From positions 10,403 to 74,402 of the forward strand of contig JAYYDJ010000095.1 of assembly GCA_036160955.1 (NCBI GenBank): 64,000 bases of DNA, in the 5' to 3' direction. This DNA is from GCA-2699365 sp036160955 (GTDB lineage Bacteria > Verrucomicrobiota > Verrucomicrobiia > Opitutales > Coraliomargaritaceae). This document shows, piece after piece, positions 44,199 to 52,910 of the stretch. Position 1 is the stretch's first letter. Each line of letters opens with the position of its first letter. The notes under the pieces were generated by a model, which made no database searches, was not told the origin of the DNA, and saw nothing but the letters and a program-made list of their open reading frames with translations. Position numbers and translations under genes: made by a program.

Positions 44199-45284
44199 AT
44201 GCCGATGTTTATGTGTCAAGTGGATAGGCGGTTTGTAGTGCTCGTTAGAGTATTCTTATTGATTAGCTGGTTTTGCTTACTGACTATTCCTTTCAAACTA
44301 GTTGCAAATAGTGAGGAAATCCCACCAATGGGGCCACTTGGTCTAGTTTGGGAGACTCAGCTAAGTGTGAATGGTGGATATATGAAAGAAGTGGAAGCAC
44401 TTCTAGCTGCTTATGAAGCGGCTGTAGAAAAAAAAATAAATCCAATTTCGCGTAATAAGGTTGGTCTTAAGGTCAATACCCGCGGCGGCAGAGGACTATC
44501 GACTCAATTAAACCTATTACGTAGTGTTATCGCGGCGCTAGTCAAGAGAGGGTTTACTCGCGAAAATATATTAATTGTTGATTTTTCAGAACATAAACTA
44601 CGACAGGCAGGAATTTTGCCTTTGCTAGGTGATTCAGGAGCTCAATTTGATGGTTGTCCAGTGCTGGCTTTAGACAGCGGAAAATATTTTGATGTAGACT
44701 GGTTTTATGATAGCCCATTACCGCCTGTAATGGAGCGAAAATCACAATTTTTCGATTATTCAAAAGTTCCAAGCCCGAGAAAAATTAGTTTGGAAAAGCG
44801 TAAGAGCTATTTACCTATGCCGTTATTATTTGATGTAGATTTCTGGTTAAATATTGCTACTGGAGTCGATGATCCAGCGCTTGGTGTTGATGGCGCACTT
44901 GCCAATGCTACATTATGGAATGTGAGCAACAGTCAGCGTTTTTTAGTAAACCAAGCGACTGCATCTGCGGCTGTAGCTGAAATAGCTGCGATTCCTGAAT
45001 TGCGCGAACGCATGATTTTACATATCATGTCTATGGAATGTTATCAGTTTATTGCAGGACCGTTTTTTAATTCTATTTATACTCGCAATGAGCAATGCCT
45101 TCGTTTGAGCAGTGATCCGATAGCTTTGGATCGATTACTATTCGATCGTATCAATGAATTAAGGCTTTGGGAAGGCTTTCCTCAAATTGATACATTGCCA
45201 AGGCAGTTCCCTTTTGCTGCAAGTTTAGGCATGGGAATATTTGAGCGATCAGCAATTCGGGTTCATGTAATTCAATCACCATAA
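44199..45284 (+). CDS. DUF362-like exported protein
   Basis: A 361-residue protein (from ATG 44199). It has a signal peptide (about 8-35, ending KLVANSEE) and then a domain like DUF362: KVGLKVNTRGGRGLSTQLNL, VIAALVKRGFTRENILIVDFS, and an LDSGKYFDVDWFYDSPLP segment. DUF362 proteins are thought to bind iron-sulfur clusters, but this one has few cysteines, so that is unlikely here. The function is unknown. It is divergent from the TPR lipoprotein gene and precedes nuoA by some 76 bases. Confidence 0.6.
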   Translation: MPMFMCQVDRRFVVLVRVFLLISWFCLLTIPFKLVANSEEIPPMGPLGLVWETQLSVNGGYMKEVEALLAAYEAAVEKKINPISRNKVGLKVNTRGGRGLSTQLNLLRSVIAALVKRGFTRENILIVDFSEHKLRQAGILPLLGDSGAQFDGCPVLALDSGKYFDVDWFYDSPLPPVMERKSQFFDYSKVPSPRKISLEKRKSYLPMPLLFDVDFWLNIATGVDDPALGVDGALANATLWNVSNSQRFLVNQATASAAVAEIAAIPELRERMILHIMSMECYQFIAGPFFNSIYTRNEQCLRLSSDPIALDRLLFDRINELRLWEGFPQIDTLPRQFPFAASLGMGIFERSAIRVHVIQSP

Positions 45285-45360
45285 ACCCCTCATTGATGAA
45301 TTGAATTTAATTGAGACGAATGCACTTGAAATAAAGCTAAAATATCGTGTCATGTTTTTT

Positions 45361-45735
45361 ATGAGTGTTGCTGATTATTATCCTATTTTAATTCAATTTT
45401 GTTTGGCAATGAGCGTTGGTATTTTGGTGCTTGCTGTATCCCATATTTTTGGTCAACGCGGTACAGCTTCTGACATAAAAAATTCCCCCTATGAATGTGG
45501 TATGCTTGCTGCGGGATCGAGTCATGCGCGTTTTGCTGTAAAATTTTATGTGACTGCTATGTTGTTTATACTTTTTGATATTGAAGTAGTATTTTTGATA
45601 CCATGGGTATTAGTCTTCCGCGAATTTCTTGCTGCACAATTACCCATATTAATGCCTATCTTCTTTTTTCTATTTGTGCTTATTATAGGTTTTATCTATG
45701 AAATTAAAAAAGGTGCGATAGAGTGGGAGAAGTAG
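45361..45735 (+). CDS. nuoA: NADH-quinone oxidoreductase subunit A
   Basis: A 124-residue membrane subunit of complex I with three helices. It has the NuoA pattern: YYPILIQFCLAMSVGILVL, the SPYECGM loop (conserved Cys, quinone site), FAVKFYVTAMLFILFDIEVVFLIPW and a C-terminal helix ending in EIKKGAIEWEK. The ATG at 45361 (MSVADYYPIL) is preferred over the TTG at 45301. The rest of the nuo operon is not in the window, so it appears separated from nuoB-N. Confidence 0.9.
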   Translation: MSVADYYPILIQFCLAMSVGILVLAVSHIFGQRGTASDIKNSPYECGMLAAGSSHARFAVKFYVTAMLFILFDIEVVFLIPWVLVFREFLAAQLPILMPIFFFLFVLIIGFIYEIKKGAIEWEK

Positions 45736-45867
45736 GTTTTCATGTGGTCCAGTTGCTATGTGTACTTATGTTGGCTATCTCAAGCGTATTAAATTTTAGT
45801 TATTCTACAAATGAACTCTAGTCTTTAGTATACTCTCTAATTTTACACTTATAGATTAAATTTCTTT

Positions 45868-47223
45868 ATGCGTATCGACCGTTATATCGCTAAAAATCGA
45901 GTCATTGATTTAAAAAGCACTAATTTTAAGAGCGATTTATCGGAATTTTTGGTTGTTTGTGACTTAAGTAGTGAAAGGTCGCTTAATAAAAAACGTCTAC
46001 ACTCAGAACTTATTTTTCGAGAGAAGCAAATGACTACTTATTTAGGCAATGGAGTTTGCTTGCCTCACGCACGTGTCAAAATGCAACGCAGTTATATGAT
46101 TGCGGTAGGACGCTGTCCGAATGGATTAGAGTATGATGGCCAAGAAGAGTACAATAATATCCGCTATGTTTTTCTACTTTTAGCAGCTAATAATGCTAGA
46201 AATTATCTTTATAGTTTAGCCTCTCTTGCTAGAGTATTCCAGAATGTTTCTCAGATGCAGCGGCTAGAACTCTCTGGATCACTAAAAGAGTTTCGGGACA
46301 CACTTAAAACTGTATTTGGGGGCGAGGGAGGACAGCTTCCTCATCGCCATAATCGATTTAATAATTTAATTCTTAAAGAGGCAGCTAAAATTGCTCAAGG
46401 CTCAAATTGTACTTCTGTCTTGATATTTGGAGATACATTTGGAGGTGGTATTGAATTAGGGAATACTTTTAAGAATTTCAAGACAGTTCTCATTGCACAA
46501 GGTACATCTGATGGCTTAATTGGGCGCAATAATATTGCGGCAACACTACCACTCAGGGCATTTAGTAATAATCGATTTTCTCAACTCCGTAGCGCAGTGC
46601 TTATTGGTCTGACGCGAGGTATCTTTTCAAGCAAAGATCGCATTTGTTGCGTCGGTGGTTTGCCTCAAAGTAATCAGTTCGATAGCATCACAGTTGTTGA
46701 TGTAGAACGCGAATTTCATACTATGTTATTTCGTAAATCAGAGATGCTTCCATCTGCAGTGGAACCAGAAGTGATCGAGCGTGTTTTAGCAATTGCTACC
46801 GAACTTGCTGTTGAGGGTAGGGAAGGTCGTCCTATTGGCTGTCTTTTTGTGCTTGGTGATGCCGAACTTATTTCTAAATACACCAAGCCACTGATATTAA
46901 ATCCTTTTCATGGATACAAGGACGAGGATCGAAATATTTTGAATCCATTTATGGATGAGACGGTTAAAGAGCTATCATCTATTGACGGAGCTTTCATCAT
47001 TCGTGGAGATGGTGCCTTAGTGTCGGCAGGATCATTGATCCACGCGCCGGATTATAATCATGATCTTCCGAGTGGTTTGGGCAGTCGTCATGCTGCTGCT
47101 GCTGCTATTACTCAAGCAGTTGATTGTTTATGCATTGTTGTATCTGGAAGTTCTAGTCAGGTGACTTTATTTCGTCAGGGAGAAATGCTGCCACTGATTG
47201 AGAAAACGTTATTAAAAAAATAA
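45868..47223 (+). CDS. PTS EIIA / PK_C-like / diadenylate cyclase fusion protein
   Basis: A 451-residue soluble protein with three parts. Residues 20-150 form a fructose-type PTS EIIA domain: HSELIFREKQMTTYLGNG then CLPHAR with the phosphorylatable H67. Residues 163-290 resemble the pyruvate-kinase C-terminal alpha/beta domain (LILKEAAKIAQGSNCTSVLIFGDT and PLRAFSNNRFSQLRSAVLIG). Residues 300-451 form a DisA_N diadenylate cyclase domain, with DGA at 381-383 and GSRHAAA at 405-411 (the usual DGA and RHR-like ATP site, the last Arg being Ala). The enzyme would make c-di-AMP, perhaps under control of the phosphotransferase system. The PK_C-like domain ahead of a cyclase recalls archaeal DacZ. Confidence 0.82.
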   Translation: MRIDRYIAKNRVIDLKSTNFKSDLSEFLVVCDLSSERSLNKKRLHSELIFREKQMTTYLGNGVCLPHARVKMQRSYMIAVGRCPNGLEYDGQEEYNNIRYVFLLLAANNARNYLYSLASLARVFQNVSQMQRLELSGSLKEFRDTLKTVFGGEGGQLPHRHNRFNNLILKEAAKIAQGSNCTSVLIFGDTFGGGIELGNTFKNFKTVLIAQGTSDGLIGRNNIAATLPLRAFSNNRFSQLRSAVLIGLTRGIFSSKDRICCVGGLPQSNQFDSITVVDVEREFHTMLFRKSEMLPSAVEPEVIERVLAIATELAVEGREGRPIGCLFVLGDAELISKYTKPLILNPFHGYKDEDRNILNPFMDETVKELSSIDGAFIIRGDGALVSAGSLIHAPDYNHDLPSGLGSRHAAAAAITQAVDCLCIVVSGSSSQVTLFRQGEMLPLIEKTLLKK

Positions 47224-48363
47224 TTATATTTCACGAGAGCCTTTGTAAATGCGGGTAACTCGCTTGGTAATAGAGCATAATGATTCCCAAGCATGACTGC
47301 CTGCAGATTGACTAAATTCATTAAGACTAATAGACTGTGCTAGGTTTTTTCCAATAATGATGGCAACGTCACCTGCAGTTACTTCTCGTATATCGGTGAC
47401 ATCCACGATTGTTTGGTCCATAGTAACACGTCCAATAATAGGGCAGCGTTTTCCGCGAATAAGTACCGCTCCTTTGTTGCTTAGCGAAAGCGGGATACCA
47501 TCCCCATAGCCAGCGGTGAGTACTGCGATACGCGAGTCTCGCTTGAGTTGATAAGTACGACCATAACTAATATCGGTTTGTCTGGGTAATTCTTTTATCA
47601 GTCCAACTCGTGCGTAGAAGCTAAGTACTGGTTCTACGTGCACATGACCTAGGGCAGACTTTGGATAAGGTAGTACTCCGAACTGCAGAAGTCCGACTCG
47701 GACTGCGTTAAATGGGTTCGTTTCATTAAGCGATTGTAGACTTGAGGAATTATCTGCGTGAATGAATAGTCCTCTCATTGGCACTGACTTTAAAACTTTA
47801 ATCAGTCGATCACGCTGTAAATTAGTAAACTGAGCATCACAATCAGCACTTGAGAAATGAGTGTAAATTCCCTGGAGATTTAAGTGGGGTAGAGATTGTA
47901 TAGTTTGCAGCAATTGTATCGCTTGCGTATGCCATACTCCCAAGCGACCCATGCCTGTATCGACTTTTAAGTGTACTTTGAGCTGTGATTGATTCGCTTC
48001 GGATAGCTCGTTTAACCATCTTGCTTCATCCGATGTACTGATAGTCGCTGTTAGGTCATTTTCAATTAATTGAATAGCCTCTTCAGGAAGAACAGGGCTT
48101 AGAATTAATATTGGCCATCCGGTACCCATATGGCGAATATCCGAAGCTTCTTTGACATTAGCTACTGCAAAAGCATCGACTCCGCTTTGCATGAGTCGGC
48201 TAACTATTTGTGGCATTCCATGGCCATAGGCATCTGCTTTGACTACAGCTAGATAGCGCATCTTTTTTGGCATTGCAGCTTGAATACCTTTAATATTTCT
48301 TTCAAAAGCGGCTAAATTAATTTCAGCCCAGCAACGCAGCTGCTTTTGGTGGTCTCTCATCAT
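47224..48363 (-). CDS. alr: Alanine racemase
   Basis: PLP enzyme making D-alanine for peptidoglycan. The 379-residue protein has the PLP lysine K42 in AVVKADAYGHG, the second base tyrosine in ISYGRTY, the AGYGDG motif and the RVTMDQTIVDV segment. Length is normal. The gene lies 15 bases after tsaB, so they are co-transcribed, and meets the cyclase gene tail to tail with no gap. Confidence 0.95.
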   Translation of the reverse strand: MMRDHQKQLRCWAEINLAAFERNIKGIQAAMPKKMRYLAVVKADAYGHGMPQIVSRLMQSGVDAFAVANVKEASDIRHMGTGWPILILSPVLPEEAIQLIENDLTATISTSDEARWLNELSEANQSQLKVHLKVDTGMGRLGVWHTQAIQLLQTIQSLPHLNLQGIYTHFSSADCDAQFTNLQRDRLIKVLKSVPMRGLFIHADNSSSLQSLNETNPFNAVRVGLLQFGVLPYPKSALGHVHVEPVLSFYARVGLIKELPRQTDISYGRTYQLKRDSRIAVLTAGYGDGIPLSLSNKGAVLIRGKRCPIIGRVTMDQTIVDVTDIREVTAGDVAIIIGKNLAQSISLNEFSQSAGSHAWESLCSITKRVTRIYKGSREI

Positions 48364-48378
48364 TACTGAAAATTGAAT

Positions 48379-49059
48379 CTATTTGCTTCCATGCCTTTTA
48401 GGGATCCATTTTTTATAATTGTTAACAGTAGTACTGAAGAGTTCTATACTTTCGGTACGGTGCAAAATTCCTGAATCGATGCATTCAATAATGCGCTTTG
48501 GTTGGTAATGAATTGTGTTGCAGTTAGCAGGTGGATCTTGCCAGCCTTTTCTTTGAGGTAAGTGAAAAATGGCTCCACTCCAAGAGCTTAATGTATCCGA
48601 GTCGATAATTTGTAACTTATATTCTTGATCCTCCAGAAGTTTAACGGCGTGCCAGGCATCTTTTTTCCAATCAGAGACTAATATTGATCCGCTAAGTTTT
48701 ATTTGATCTAATTTTAAAGTCCTAATACAAAAATCCAAGCTGTTGTAAGTGTACACTGGAGCTTTCCTAAAGTGGATCCTAGCCCAAGTCTGAACTGCCA
48801 TGACGGCTAAGCGTAAGCCTAGTACTGATCCTGGCCCTACACAGCATATAAAGCTATGAATATGATCGAGTTCAGCATTAGCATTTTTAAGGGTTTTTTC
48901 GATACATTTAAAAAGCGTTTCGAGCGCAGTTCCATTAAGTTCATTATATGATAGCCAAGTGTTTTTGGTACTAAGGACTCCAGTTGCTATAGATTGTCCG
49001 CTAGCATCAATTAAAAGAGCAGGCAATTCGGGGGTGTCCATATTACAGTCATTATGCAT
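48379..49059 (-). CDS. tsaB: tRNA threonylcarbamoyladenosine biosynthesis protein TsaB
   Basis: Partner of TsaD in the t6A modification of ANN-decoding tRNAs; an ASKHA-fold protein. The 226-residue sequence has ALLIDASGQ at the N-terminus and the key CVGPGSVLGLRLAVMAVQTWAR motif (TsaB typically GPGSFTGLRIG). The C-terminal half is divergent. Start: an ATG at 49041 (residue 7) is a possible alternative. tsaD and tsaE are not near. Assignment depends on the one strong motif and length. Confidence 0.75.
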   Translation of the reverse strand: MHNDCNMDTPELPALLIDASGQSIATGVLSTKNTWLSYNELNGTALETLFKCIEKTLKNANAELDHIHSFICCVGPGSVLGLRLAVMAVQTWARIHFRKAPVYTYNSLDFCIRTLKLDQIKLSGSILVSDWKKDAWHAVKLLEDQEYKLQIIDSDTLSSWSGAIFHLPQRKGWQDPPANCNTIHYQPKRIIECIDSGILHRTESIELFSTTVNNYKKWIPKRHGSK

Positions 49060-49192
49060 GTTTATATCCGAATAGAATCCTCTATCAGTTGCAAGTGCAG
49101 TTCATTTGATAAATAAAGTTCTCTTAAAATTAGCTAAATTACAATTAAGTGTTATCATTAATTTTAGCCACTAGTTTTTTGGATGTTGATGT

Positions 49193-50956
49193 GTGCTTCA
49201 GTTCCTCCTTAACTTGTTGTTTGTGAATACTTTTGAACAGAGTCCCTTTGACAGATACGCACGCTCTAATGTTAATGCAGCGTGGGGCGCTGTTACTATG
49301 GAAGTTTTGGCGCGTTTAGGTATATCTACCGTAGTTATTTCTCCTGGTTCACGATCTGCTCCACTGACTCTCGCAGCTTCTAATAACACTAAGTTAAATA
49401 CTCTAGTCGTGCTCGACGAGCGAACAGCTGGCTTTATAGCTCTTGGGGAAGCAAAACGTAGTCATAAGCCAGTCGCTTTAATCTGCACCTCTGGTACTGC
49501 TGCAGTTAATTATTACCCAGCAGTTTTAGAGGCGTCATTAAGTGGTACACCTTTAGTTGTTTTAACTGCGGATCGACCGCCTGAATACAGGAATTGTTCG
49601 TCTGGTCAGACAATTGATCAAATAAATCTCTACGCAGCCTCAGTCCGTTCTTTCACCGAATTAGCTCTACCTGAAATTAGCTCTGAAAGACTAGCATATT
49701 TGCGTCAATCATTAGTCCATGCTGTGGATAGTGCCTTACATATAAACCCTGGCCCTGTACACTTGAATTTTCCGTTTCGTGAGCCTCTAATTGCTCAACT
49801 AGATGATGCACCAATAATAGATGCCGATTGCTTGGAGAAGGCCTCGACCGTGATTACACGTTTAGTCGATTCTGGGACGAAAGTAGGTCACATAGATACT
49901 GTCGCTCTTGAGCGCCTCACTAGCCATCGCAAGGGATTAATTGTCGTGGGTAATATTAATCCTCCTAACGATGATGATTTTACTACTGCAGTAGCACTAA
50001 TTTCAAAGAGTTTAGGATGGCCTATTTTGGCGGATGTATTGAATCCTTTGCGGGCTAAAGCCAACTCGATCAGAGGGTTGATTTGTAACTATGATCGGCA
50101 TTTGAGGGATGTTAAAGATGCTGCAGAGCTGGTGCCTACCGCCTTACTCCAAATTGGCACTTTGCCAACGAGCAAAATTTTGCGCGCGTGGGTAAAACAG
50201 ATAGATGCCACGCACTTTATTTTAGCTGATAGGCCACATAACAGTGATCCCTTGCATCGGGAAGCTACTATTTTACATGGGGATGCATCTTTTCTACTTA
50301 GTTATTTAGTAGAAAAGAAACCTGATTTAGATTGGCTTAATAGTTGGATCTACAAGGAAAGTAGCCAAGCACAGTATGTGAACAATAAGCTTGAGGCAGT
50401 TAAAGAACTATTTGAAGGTAAAGCAGCGTGGTTACTCTCGAAGCATGTGTATGCAGGCAGCTCAGTTTTTCTAGCTAGCAGTATGAGTGTGCGCTACGCT
50501 GAATGGTTTTGGAGCACTGACAGTCCAGCGGGTGCCATTTATTCGAACCGTGGTGCCAATGGCATAGATGGCACTTTGGGTACAGCAATCGGAATTGCAA
50601 ATAATGGGCCCCCAACAGTTTTACTTACCGGAGACTTGGCTTTTTTGCATGATACAAATGCCTTATTATCCGCTAAGGACTTTAAGGGTAGTTTAACCGT
50701 CATTCTAATTAATAATAATGGTGGCGGTATATTTGAGCATTTGCAGTTTTCTTCGCGTGAAGGCTTTGAAGAGTTCTTTGCGACTCCACAGCATGTAGAT
50801 ATTCAGAAGTTATGCGTTGCATATTCTGTTCGGTATAAAAGAATTTTGAATTGGGAATCATTTACTGAACAGTTACATGAAAAAATTAATGGACTGCGTG
50901 TCTTAGAATTAAAAACCGATCGAAAGTTTGATTCTAAATTTCTCAAAGAATTTTAA
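49193..50956 (+). CDS. menD: Menaquinone biosynthesis protein MenD (SEPHCHC synthase)
   Basis: ThDP enzyme joining 2-oxoglutarate and isochorismate. The protein has the N-terminal WGAVTMEVLARLGIS, the ThDP-binding VVISPGSRSAPLTLAA and DERTAGFIALGEAKR, the VALICTSGTAAVNYYPAVLEA segment and C-terminal GANGIDGTLGTAIG with TGDLAFLHD. The computed start is GTG 49193 (587 residues); the homologous N-terminus begins nearer residue 25, and a GTG at 49223 is also possible. menB follows 13 bases after its stop, giving a menaquinone pair. Confidence 0.94.
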   Translation: MLQFLLNLLFVNTFEQSPFDRYARSNVNAAWGAVTMEVLARLGISTVVISPGSRSAPLTLAASNNTKLNTLVVLDERTAGFIALGEAKRSHKPVALICTSGTAAVNYYPAVLEASLSGTPLVVLTADRPPEYRNCSSGQTIDQINLYAASVRSFTELALPEISSERLAYLRQSLVHAVDSALHINPGPVHLNFPFREPLIAQLDDAPIIDADCLEKASTVITRLVDSGTKVGHIDTVALERLTSHRKGLIVVGNINPPNDDDFTTAVALISKSLGWPILADVLNPLRAKANSIRGLICNYDRHLRDVKDAAELVPTALLQIGTLPTSKILRAWVKQIDATHFILADRPHNSDPLHREATILHGDASFLLSYLVEKKPDLDWLNSWIYKESSQAQYVNNKLEAVKELFEGKAAWLLSKHVYAGSSVFLASSMSVRYAEWFWSTDSPAGAIYSNRGANGIDGTLGTAIGIANNGPPTVLLTGDLAFLHDTNALLSAKDFKGSLTVILINNNGGGIFEHLQFSSREGFEEFFATPQHVDIQKLCVAYSVRYKRILNWESFTEQLHEKINGLRVLELKTDRKFDSKFLKEF

Positions 50957-50969
50957 TACACTACTACTT

Positions 50970-51803
50970 ATGAACTGGGAAAAAGTACACGATTTTGAAG
51001 ATATCATTTACGAAAAATGTGACGGTATTGCTAAGGTTACTATCAATAGACCGCATCGCCGCAACTCTTTTACGCCAGACACGGTTAGTGAATTAATTCA
51101 AGCATTCAATGATGCGCGTGAAGATACAAGTATTGGAGTTGTTCTACTCACTGGTTTTAATCCTCAGAGTGATGGCAAGTTTGCTTTCTGCGCTGGAGGC
51201 GACCAGAAAATCCGTGGTCACAAGCAGGGTGGGTACATCGGCAATGACGGTGTGCCGCGTTTGAATGTTTTAGATTTACAGAAGCTAATTCGTTCGATGC
51301 CCAAGGTCGTAATAGCCTTAGTTGCAGGCTATGCAATTGGTGGTGGACATGTTTTGCATGTTGTATGTGACCTCACCATTGCTGCTGATAATGCTGTTTT
51401 TGGTCAAACAGGTCCCAAGGTAGGCAGTTTTGACGGAGGATTTGGTTCAAGTTTTTTAGCAAGAATTGTTGGGCATAAGAAGGCTCGTGAAATATGGTAT
51501 CTATGTCGCCAATACTCAGCTAAGGAGGCACTAGAAATGGGTCTAATAAATAAAATAGTTTCTTACGAAAATTTAGAATCAGAAGGAGTTCAATGGGCGC
51601 AGGAAATTTTGAACCATAGTCCTCTTTCTATCCGCTGTTTGAAGTCTGCTTTTAATGCTGACGTCGATGGGCAACAAGGTCTCCAGGAACTAGCTGGAAA
51701 TGCTACTTTGTTGTACTATATGACCGATGAGGGCGAAGAAGGACGTAAGGCATGGAATGAAAAGCGCTCGCCGAAATACAGAAAGTATCCTTGGTTGCCT
51801 TAA
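50970..51803 (+). CDS. menB: 1,4-Dihydroxy-2-naphthoyl-CoA synthase
   Basis: Crotonase-fold enzyme that closes the naphthoquinone ring. The 277-residue protein (start at ATG 50970, MNWEKVHDFEDI) has KVTINRPHRRNSFTPDTV, the MenB-specific CAGGDQKIRGHKQGG..G segment, the AGYAIGGGHVLHVVCDLTIAA oxyanion-hole region, TGPKVGSFDGGFGSSFLAR and YYMTDEGEEGRKAW. The frame is open to 50928 but that overlaps menD and is not homologous. It is the second gene of the pair; menA, menC and menE are elsewhere. Confidence 0.96.
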   Translation: MNWEKVHDFEDIIYEKCDGIAKVTINRPHRRNSFTPDTVSELIQAFNDAREDTSIGVVLLTGFNPQSDGKFAFCAGGDQKIRGHKQGGYIGNDGVPRLNVLDLQKLIRSMPKVVIALVAGYAIGGGHVLHVVCDLTIAADNAVFGQTGPKVGSFDGGFGSSFLARIVGHKKAREIWYLCRQYSAKEALEMGLINKIVSYENLESEGVQWAQEILNHSPLSIRCLKSAFNADVDGQQGLQELAGNATLLYYMTDEGEEGRKAWNEKRSPKYRKYPWLP

Positions 51804-51896
51804 AAATCTTACATGTACAGGTGGGATTTCTTCTATATGGCTCGATTGAGAGCCTTGGATTCACTACTTAATCACTTTTGCGTCCAACTTTTCGGA

Positions 51897-52910
51897 CTAC
51901 ATGTAGTATCGAATGTAAGCTTTGCTACGTAAGTTTTCAATCCAGCGTCTTTGGTTTTCACGCGCTATTTCTCCGACAAGAACCTCTTCTATTGCATCTC
52001 TAACTTGCGATACTGGTTGAATCATCTCTTCCCGCTTTGCTTCGCAGTAAAGAACGAAAATAGTGCCGCCTAACTCGACTGGATCGCTGTATTGGCCTGG
52101 ATCTAATTTAAATGCGATTGCGCTAAGCTCCTCACGAATATCGGACCGTTTGATCCAGCCCCAATCTCCACCTCGACGGCTCATGTTATCCTGACTGTAT
52201 TTACGCGCAAGGTCACCAAAATTTGCCCCGTCTTGCAGTTCTTTGATAACTTGGTTTGCTGTTTGACGAAGCGGTGCTAGTCCTTCGTCAGCAAGCGGGG
52301 TTAGAATAATCTGGCGCAGGTGCAAGGCTTCTTCTTGGTAAAAGCGGATCTTGTTTTTGACATAAAAATCTTCAATTCGCTCAGGACTTATTTCCGATTG
52401 TGATTTGCGGTTTTCTTGACGCATAGCATTAACCGCGACGCGGCGGTAAATTTCTTTGCGGAATTCTCGTGGCGTTTCACCTTTTTGTTTTAAGTATTCA
52501 AGGAATTTACTACGATCGCCTCCGAAGTCACGGGCGATGGTTTCGTTATATTCTTGATCGATGTATGATTCAGGTATCATCAGTCCTTTATCTTCGGCAG
52601 CTTTAAGTATGACGATACGATCGATCATATTTTGCAGAACATCACGACTGAGTTTGTCAATAAGCTGGTTAAAATCAGATTCACTTTTAGCTTCTAAGCG
52701 AATACGCGGTATGATAGGCTCTAATTCTCCTCGCAATTCTTCTAAAGTTATGATTTGTCCTTCTGCTATTGCAGCAATTCCATTACTAAGGCGCATTATG
52801 GATCGGTCCTGTTTAGTGCTTTCACGTACGGCTTTACCCAGAAGATTGGTGCCTTGGTAGATAAGACCAAAAATTGCTAGAATAATTTTAAATTTACGAA
52901 GTAGCATCAT
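51897..52910 (-). CDS. SurA-like peptidyl-prolyl isomerase (parvulin)
   Basis: A 337-residue exported protein with a signal peptide (about 1-25), a SurA-N-like helical domain (about 40-185) and one parvulin domain (about 190-300). The latter has LHLRQIILTP, FGDLARKYSQDNMSRRGGDWGWI and the EELSAIAFKLDPGQYSDPVEL segment. It probably folds outer-membrane proteins. The gene overlaps mfd by four bases (ATGA) and is the last of the rnc-mfd operon. Confidence 0.85.
   Translation of the reverse strand: MMLLRKFKIILAIFGLIYQGTNLLGKAVRESTKQDRSIMRLSNGIAAIAEGQIITLEELRGELEPIIPRIRLEAKSESDFNQLIDKLSRDVLQNMIDRIVILKAAEDKGLMIPESYIDQEYNETIARDFGGDRSKFLEYLKQKGETPREFRKEIYRRVAVNAMRQENRKSQSEISPERIEDFYVKNKIRFYQEEALHLRQIILTPLADEGLAPLRQTANQVIKELQDGANFGDLARKYSQDNMSRRGGDWGWIKRSDIREELSAIAFKLDPGQYSDPVELGGTIFVLYCEAKREEMIQPVSQVRDAIEEVLVGEIARENQRRWIENLRSKAYIRYYM

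Noticed and set aside
51839..51854. Hairpin GGCTC-N6-GAGCC after menB as a terminator
   Set aside because: The stem is short and no T tract follows.
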